The notes under the pieces are model-generated. The model ran no database searches. It worked only from the letters and a program-made list of their open reading frames with translations, and was not told where the DNA came from. The position numbers and the translations under genes are program-made. A stretch of 13,333 nucleotides of DNA from a bacterium (GTDB lineage Bacteria > Patescibacteriota > Gracilibacteria > Absconditabacterales > Absconditicoccaceae), in the NCBI GenBank assembly GCA_020629735.1, contig JAHDCT010000004.1:1-13333 (forward strand). The letters run 5' to 3'. This document shows, in pieces, positions 9,146 to 13,333 of this stretch; the first letter of the stretch is position 1, and every line of letters begins with the position of its first letter.

Positions 9146-9688
9146 TTATCATAAAGTATGCTTTATTTTTTTCAAAGCTCTAGAAAGCCTTTGTCTTACA
9201 GCATCTTGAGACAATCAAAGGTCATCTCCAATTTCTTCATAACTTAATTCTTCAATATATCTTTTATATATGACATCATAAGATACTTCATCCAAACTTT
9301 CCATACAAGCTTGAATAGCAGCAAGATCATAATCGCTCTGAAGTTGATCTAAAAGTTCATTTTCACCTCAATCAACAAACGCGACAGAATCTATGTGATT
9401 ATCAGTTAATTGAATCGATTTTTTCTTCTTAAAGAAATCTTTACAATGATTCTTAAGAATACTCCATATATATGTTTCAAAACTATAATCTGGATTATAC
9501 TTATCTAATCATTTCCAACACTTTAAATAAAAATCACTCAACAAATCTTGAGCGTCTCCCTCAGATAAAAAGTAACGTCACATGAGATAACGATAAAATA
9601 CCTGAACTGTTAATTCATAAAAGTCTGCAAAAGCATCTTCATTTTGCGACAATAAACGTTCTATAAAACTATCTTCAAAATCAAACAT
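9146..9688 (-). CDS. ECF-type RNA polymerase sigma factor
   Basis: A 180-aa protein with the two-domain layout of group 4 (ECF) sigma factors, which direct RNA polymerase to special promoters. Region 2 spans about residues 15-88 (FYELTVQVFYRYL, DLLSDFYLKCWKG, SFETYIWSILKNHCKDFFKKKK). An acidic linker follows. Region 4 spans about 120-178, with the helix-turn-helix EELSYEEIGDDLGLSQDAVRQRL and a basic end (SRALKKIKHTL). Glycines in LMGRYF, CWKGLDKY and DDLGLSQ are TGA. The end is CTT-like TTA, TGA, TAA, so the last sense codon is a recoded TGA. The gene sits between a coiled-coil membrane protein and HU. No recognisable zinc-finger anti-sigma gene is adjacent. The input signal is unknown. Confidence 0.93.
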
Positions 9689-9813
9689 ATCAAAGAAAAC
9701 AAATAGATGTTTCTAAACTCATTACAGTTACAACTCAATTATCTTAAAATAAGATATTCGTAACACTGTAGTAAACACACAATTCTTATAGAAAAACATA
9801 AGAAAAGCATACC

Positions 9814-10272
9814 TTAAAAGTACTTCGGAGCGGCAGAATCTTGAGATCAAGAAGAAGTATCTCAATGATGATGGATCGGAATACTTCACGTCGCACGAAG
9901 TAATCCATCAGTATTTACTCACACTTTAGTTAATTTCTGATCTATATCAGAATCATAAACACGAAGAAGCTTCCCTAACTCTTCAACTTTGTTAGTTGCT
10001 TCTTTAATATGAAAGTAATACCTACTCAGCTCAGAGATCAATTTTGAATAATCTTCATTTTGCTGCAACAGGCTAATTGTCTTCTTCTTAAGTAAATCGT
10101 TCTGAGCTTGAAGTTCTTCTAAATCATGCTGCGCTACTTCATACGCATCTTGTGTAAGTTTGTGACGCTTTCTTAAATTATCAATCTGACCAGCATCAGA
10201 ATACTTAACATAAAAGAAAGTGTATCACAATGCACCTCACAAAAGAAGTCCAATAACTAAATATCAAACCAT
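9814..10272 (-). CDS. Membrane-anchored coiled-coil protein, unknown function
   Basis: A 152-aa protein. The N-terminal hydrophobic helix (about residues 2-23, rich in TGA-coded Gly) has no obvious cleavage site and probably anchors the protein. A long charged stretch (about 28-115) with heptad-like Leu and Ile spacing (DLEELQAQNDLLKKKTISLL, LISELSRYYFHIKEA, VEELGKLL) predicts a coiled coil. The tail is Ser- and His-rich (IPIHHHGDTSSGSQDS). It lies 125 nt upstream of the sigma factor gene on the same strand, so the two may be co-transcribed. It could be a signalling partner or a cell-envelope spacer, but no family is recognised. The ATG at 10272 places the hydrophobic helix at the very start. 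Confidence 0.82.
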
Positions 10273-10518
10273 AAAAATAAATTAGAAGACAAAGACGAAA
10301 AAAGTGTACTAAACGAAACAAGCATTGCAAGAGTGAAAAACAAGAAAAAAACACTTCAACTAGGCAAATCAAACGTAGATCAACGTTATAATAACAAATA
10401 CATTCACTCGTGAATAATAAAACTATAAATTATATAAGATCCAAACGTAAATAATTGATTTTAAACGCTAAAAATATATCCTTAATACATCTTTAATTTA
10501 TTCATAAAATAAAATCAA
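10273..10518. other. Divergent intergenic region, 246 bases, probably regulatory
   Basis: This AT-rich gap separates the coiled-coil gene (minus) from the 191-aa protein gene (plus), so both promoters should lie here. I see the perfect inverted repeat ATTCAC-TC-GTGAAT (10402-10415) and a weaker one, AACGT-N6-ACGTT (10372-10387). A weak promoter-like pair for the plus-strand gene is TTGATT (10455-10460) with TATCCT (10477-10482). No convincing gene is present. Confidence 0.5.
10402..10415. repeat. Short perfect inverted repeat, possible operator
   Basis: ATTCAC and GTGAAT are exact reverse complements separated by 2 nt. It lies in the divergent gap, about 104 nt before the plus-strand start. 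There is no T-run on either side, so it is not a terminator; a regulator binding site is one possibility. Confidence 0.45.
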
Positions 10519-11094
10519 ATGGCAAAACAGAACAAAACCTCTCTAAAAGCAGTAGAAGAGCTCCTTTCAAAAATTGAAACAGACATGAAAAGAGCAAAAA
10601 TGATTATACACCAAATTATCGAAGCAGGATGATGAGATATAGAAATCGATGAAAGTAAAATCAAAATGTTAGAAAATGCTGCAGGAGAATTATGATCATG
10701 ATCTGAAGACAATGGTAACATTACCGTTATTGAAGGTGTGTATGACGGATACTTCATGATTTGATCTGATAGTAAAAAATACCCAGTACCAATGAATTAT
10801 TCAAGTAAGACCAAACTCATTCCTGGTGACGTACTCAAACTGAGAATCATGCCAGACGGAAAACTAGTATATAAATTAATTGCACAGGCAAATAGAACAT
10901 ACGTTAAAGCTACCCTCTCGAAGTCTGATGAACATAAATACACAGCAATGACAGATGACGGAGAAGTATATTTCTTAAACCAAGCTGCAGTAAGTTACTT
11001 TAAAGGAAAAACGTGAGACGAACTTTCAATTATAATCAATGCAGATGGTATTTGAGATTTCGCAGCTATTGAAGCGCTAATTCCTCAACAATAA
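10519..11094 (+). CDS. Conserved CPR-type protein with N-terminal helix and beta-rich core, unknown function
   Basis: A 191-aa soluble protein. Residues 5-45 are a charged helix (SLKAVEELLSKIETDMKRAK) followed by an acidic stretch. A beta-rich core spans about 70-190, with EGVYDGYFMIGSDSKKYPVP, GDVLKLRIMPDGKLVYKLI, VSYFKGKTGDELSIIIN and FAAIEALIP. From memory, proteins with an MIG-DGKKYPVP segment and a GD-LKL-I-PDG segment recur in CPR genomes without a proven role. This cannot be confirmed here. No signal peptide or membrane segment is seen, so it should be cytosolic. Glycines encoded by TGA include two adjacent ones in EAGGGDIE. It is transcribed divergently from the coiled-coil gene and ends at a strong terminator, so it is probably a single-gene unit. 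Confidence 0.88.
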
Positions 11095-11117
11095 AGAGTC
11101 GAAAGACTCTTTTTTTT
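11095..11117 (+). terminator. Rho-independent terminator
   Basis: AGAGTC, the tetraloop GAAA and GACTCT form a perfect hairpin (11095-11110) followed by seven T residues. It starts immediately after the TAA of the 191-aa protein gene. Confidence 0.93.
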
Positions 11118-11168
11118 ATAGATAAGTAAAGTTAAAAACATATTAGACATATTTTTATTAAAAATGTA

Positions 11169-11196
11169 TTGCATTATTGAATAAATAGTGTATATT
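11169..11196 (+). promoter_or_regulatory. Possible promoter of the RRM gene
   Basis: TTGCAT (11169-11174) and TATATT (11191-11196) are separated by 16 nt. The predicted leader of about 35 nt contains a U-rich run (11213-11223) before the ATG at 11236. It fits between the preceding terminator and the gene. Confidence 0.45.
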
Positions 11197-11235
11197 ATTT
11201 TCAAGTGCCCATTTATTTTTTTTGAAAAACACGTT

Positions 11236-11538
11236 ATGTCAAACGACACAATTGAAAACAACAAACTATTCATCTGAAATCTTCACTGGAACGTGAGATG
11301 GCAAGAGCTTAAAGAATTCTTCTGACAATGGGGAGAAGTAGCTTACGCTAGTGTTGCTCTAGATAGAGAATCTAACAGAAGTAGAGGGTTTGGATTTGTA
11401 ACTTTTGTAAATTCAGAAGATGCGGAAAAAGCAAAAGTAGAAGCAAACGAACAAGAATTAGAAGGGAGACCTATGTACATCGACTTCGCACGCGCAAGAG
11501 AAGACGAAGAAAATGGAGAAGAACAACAAAGCGAATAA
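11236..11538 (+). CDS. Single-RRM RNA-binding protein
   Basis: A 100-aa protein with one RNA recognition motif. RNP2 is LFIGNL (residues 11-16, Gly encoded by TGA). RNP1 is RGFGFVTF (about 50-57), with the aromatic residues that stack on RNA bases. The remaining beta-alpha elements are present (WQELKEFFGQWGEV, EDAEKAKVEAN, LEGRPMYIDFARA). A short acidic tail (EDEENGEEQQSE) follows. Small single-RRM proteins in bacteria, best known in cyanobacteria, act in the cytosol as RNA-binding and often cold-responsive factors. That role is inferred here. The gene is monocistronic, with a candidate promoter at 11169-11196 and a terminator at 11561-11588. The ATG start gives the standard distance to RNP2. 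Confidence 0.96.
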
Positions 11539-11560
11539 GAAAATAAGATATGGACAAAAG

Positions 11561-11588
11561 ACTTCCTCAACTCGAGGAAGTTTTTTTT
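11561..11588 (+). terminator. Rho-independent terminator of the RRM gene
   Basis: ACTTCCTC (11561-11568), the loop AACTC and GAGGAAGT (11574-11581) pair perfectly, and T residues run to 11588. It begins 22 nt after the stop codon. Confidence 0.94.
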
Positions 11589-11717
11589 AATAAAAGCAAA
11601 TATTATAATTTATAGGTAATATTTGGCAAGACAGTTTATTTCAAACATCTTGAATTCAAAATAAAATTTACTATCACGTGAAGTAATAAAGTTTTCAAAG
11701 AAAGCTTTCCCTAAAAA

Positions 11718-11736
11718 CTGCTGAAAAATACAGCAG
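11718..11736 (+). other. Hairpin in the leader of the 48-aa peptide gene
   Basis: CTGCTG and CAGCAG pair around a 7-nt A-rich loop, 39 nt upstream of the ATG at 11776. It lacks an adjacent T-run, so it is not a standard terminator. The rest of 11589-11775 is AT-rich, with a TATAAT at 11604-11609 as a candidate -10 box but no good -35. Confidence 0.4.
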
Positions 11737-11775
11737 GTTCATGAGTAGCAATTTTATTTTAAAAAAACTGAAAGA

Positions 11776-11922
11776 ATGAAGGAGATAGTACTCATCCTGA
11801 GTATGCTCTTGTTAGGAGTATTTAGTGCAAAAGCATTCGGATTGTGAGTTAATAACAACCAAAGTACTGAATCATACGAAATAGAAAATGACACAAACAT
11901 CATACAAGAAAAAAGAAGCTAG
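11776..11922 (+). CDS. Small secreted peptide with signal sequence, unknown function
   Basis: A 48-aa reading frame too short for most gene finders and interrupted by one TGA read as Gly. Residues 1-20 look like a Sec signal peptide: MKE, a hydrophobic core (IVLILSMLLLGVFS) and AKA, a good signal peptidase I site. The mature part of about 28 residues starts near FGLGVNNNQS and is polar and acidic, ending TNIIQEKRS. No cysteine is left in the mature part. A strong terminator follows closely, and the flanking gene is convergent, so this is an independent unit. No family is recognised. The signal peptide and the terminator are the only support for it being real. Confidence 0.6.
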
Positions 11923-11936
11923 CAGAGCATAAAAGA

Positions 11937-11970
11937 AAAAAAATGAGAAAGTACTTTCTCATTTTTTTTT
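11937..11970. terminator. Bidirectional terminator between convergent genes
   Basis: AATGAGAAAGT and ACTTTCTCATT (11942-11963) form a perfect palindrome flanked by A residues on the left and T residues on the right. It can therefore end transcripts from both the 48-aa peptide gene (plus) and the VanW gene (minus). Its stem has no unpaired centre, so the real loop must open the middle pairs. Confidence 0.88.
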
Positions 11971-11988
11971 AAATAAAATCCGAAAAAA

Positions 11989-13333
11989 CTAATATTTAAC
12001 TTCCTTATAACAACTTTCCCTCATCTCTCCATTAATATCCCACGTATAACATTTTCCAACAACTGATTTCGTTCATGTCTCAGTATGTAAAGTAGAATAA
12101 TAAGGACGAGAAGAAATATACTCTAACCATCATTTGTCAGTCTCATAACCTAATGAAAAAACTTCTTCAAGAGCTCATTCTTCTCAGTCATAGTTAAGTA
12201 CAAGAACAATTGGATGCGAAGCAGTATTTTTTAAACGCAAATCCAAAGATGAACTATAAATAGTACTATCAATTCAAGGAGTAGTGACTTCTTTTCAATC
12301 AATAGTTGCATCATACAAATAGTGATACCATTTAGAATGATTTCTTAGTTCTGGTCTAGCAAGAGATCTATTTGTAACAATTCATTGATAAATAGCAGTA
12401 CTTCATCAACAAAGTCCTCCTCAGTATTCTTTTTTCTCAATATCTTGAGCAATAACATACCCAACCTCATACAACTGCTGTTCATAAGGATCAAACTGAG
12501 AATCCTCTAAATAAGAAAGTTCATCTCAAGGATTTAAAACTCTTACATGACCAATTTGTGAGAAAGAAGTAGCTATATTCTTTCTTCTATAAGGAACATC
12601 ATTATTCACTCTACTTCTATGAGAGACAAGTCATAAGCCTAAAGATTGCAAATCTTCGGTTGATTTGAAAAGAAAGATACGTCCTTTCCATGATCTAAAT
12701 ACAGAAGGTGCTAAGGAAAAATCTGTTACTTCTCAAAGGAAAAGTTTGTCGTAATACTGATCAATAAAGTAATCTAAATCATCTTCCTGGAAAAGAGGTG
12801 ATGTAACGAAAACTTCTGATGTGTCAGAATCAAACTGAAGCATTCATGAAGTACTATCAAATCAATAAGGTCTTTGCAGGAATCAGTCATATCATTGAGT
12901 TATCAACTCAGCCAAAACAAAACGCCTTACATATATTCAAAAGGAATCTTTATCAGGGAAAGCCTGTAATAAACTATTCATTTTCGACGCTGGAAAAGAA
13001 ATTGTGTAAACAATTTCTTCATAGTAGTCTACATGGTATCACAATCATTTACGCAAATAACGAATCAAATTTACTCGCTGAGTTCAATCATAATAATTTT
13101 CATAATGTGATAATCTGATATCTAAATCATTCAAACGTTTATATGCCATATCTGCAGGCAGATCAGCAACTGAAGAAGATAAGTTAGAAAGAAACGTCTC
13201 AACTTTCTGAGATACTTTTGCTCGATGAACATAACAAGCTTCAGAATAGTCATAATACGAACAAAACGAATGCGCCTCATCTTGTGATCCATAAACAGAA
13301 AATTGGCCACTCAGAAGAACTAAAAAAGTAAAC
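11989..13333 (-). CDS. VanW-domain secreted protein, start beyond window
   Basis: 447 complete codons are visible, entering from the right edge and ending at TAG 11989-11991. The first residues (FTFLVLLSGQFSVYGSQ) look like the end of a signal peptide, so the true start is probably just outside. A long region of about 230 residues with no recognised domain follows. The VanW-like domain occupies roughly 12600-12180: RRKNIATSFSQIGHVRVLNPGDELSY, then GGGLCGGSTAIYQG, then DSTIYSSSLDLRLKNTASHPIVL. The usual VanW motif is GGGxCQVST; here the Gln-Val pair is Gly-Gly, one of them TGA. Cys residues in GKCYTW and ESCYKE near the end may form a disulphide. VanW proteins are associated with the cell envelope and their biochemical role is unknown. 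Many TGA codons are read as Gly. Confidence 0.88.

Noticed and set aside
11741..11788. 15-codon leader peptide (ATG at 11741) overlapping the start of the 48-aa peptide gene
   Set aside because: It is very short, without regulatory codon runs or a matching attenuator; the AT-rich sequence makes it likely by chance.
12819..13118. Plus-strand 99-codon open frame
   Set aside because: It is antisense to the VanW-protein gene, whose frame is supported by domain motifs and a terminator.
1..13333. Widespread pseudogenes or frameshifts, since TGA interrupts nearly every frame
   Set aside because: All frames are continuous and give full-length, motif-complete proteins when TGA is read as Gly. The interruptions coincide with conserved glycines.
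1..13333. TGA as selenocysteine or tryptophan
   Set aside because: The TGA positions match conserved Gly sites, are far too frequent for selenocysteine, and Trp is encoded by TGG in the same genes.
1..13333. CRISPR array, insertion sequence, tRNA or phage genes
   Set aside because: No spaced direct repeats, transposase motifs, cloverleaf-like sequences or phage proteins were seen on either strand by eye.

Overview
This window comes from an AT-rich bacterium that reads UGA as glycine (translation table 25). That code is known from Absconditabacteria (SR1) and Gracilibacteria (BD1-5) of the Candidate Phyla Radiation. Every confidently identified gene carries in-frame TGA codons, and many fall where the family has an invariant glycine. 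Examples are the P-loop of a Mur ligase, the GxxG loop of the PNPase KH domain, the SGDGD motif of a NYN protein, the lipobox glycine of a lipoprotein and RNP2 of an RRM protein. All 16 genes whose end is visible stop with TAA or TAG. Under the standard code almost every gene would look like a pseudogene, which is misleading.

Layout. 1-425 (-): 5' part of frr (ribosome recycling factor). 652-1770 (+): secreted, C-terminally anchored Fn3-like surface protein, followed by a terminator. 1937-6589 (+): a same-strand run of pnp (polynucleotide phosphorylase), a 102-aa membrane protein, a lipoprotein, two more multi-pass membrane proteins and a MIP18/DUF59-family protein, closed by a hairpin at 6610-6646. 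6597-8421 (-): a MurE-like Mur ligase followed by a NYN-domain protein, 1 nt apart. The NYN gene converges on the DUF59 gene, and the hairpin lies inside its last codons. 8686-8961 (-): HU-family DNA-binding protein. 9146-9688 (-): ECF-type sigma factor. 9814-10272 (-): membrane-anchored coiled-coil protein. 10519-11094 (+): 191-aa cytosolic protein of a type I associate with CPR genomes. 11236-11538 (+): single-RRM RNA-binding protein. 11776-11922 (+): 48-aa secreted peptide. 11989-13333 (-): VanW-domain protein whose start lies beyond the window.

The content is mostly core RNA and translation functions (RRF, PNPase, RRM protein, HU, a sigma factor) mixed with envelope proteins (Mur ligase, VanW, lipoprotein, Fn3-like protein, several membrane proteins). 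Strong rho-independent terminators separate most units. Start codons generally lack a convincing Shine-Dalgarno sequence. I see no tRNA or rRNA gene, CRISPR array, insertion sequence or phage module. The most distinctive points are the recoding itself, the NYN gene's UGA-rich tail with a terminator hairpin upstream of its stop codon, and the Mur ligase with a shortened N-terminus and an altered amino-acid-selectivity motif. I do not see a clear new multi-gene system.
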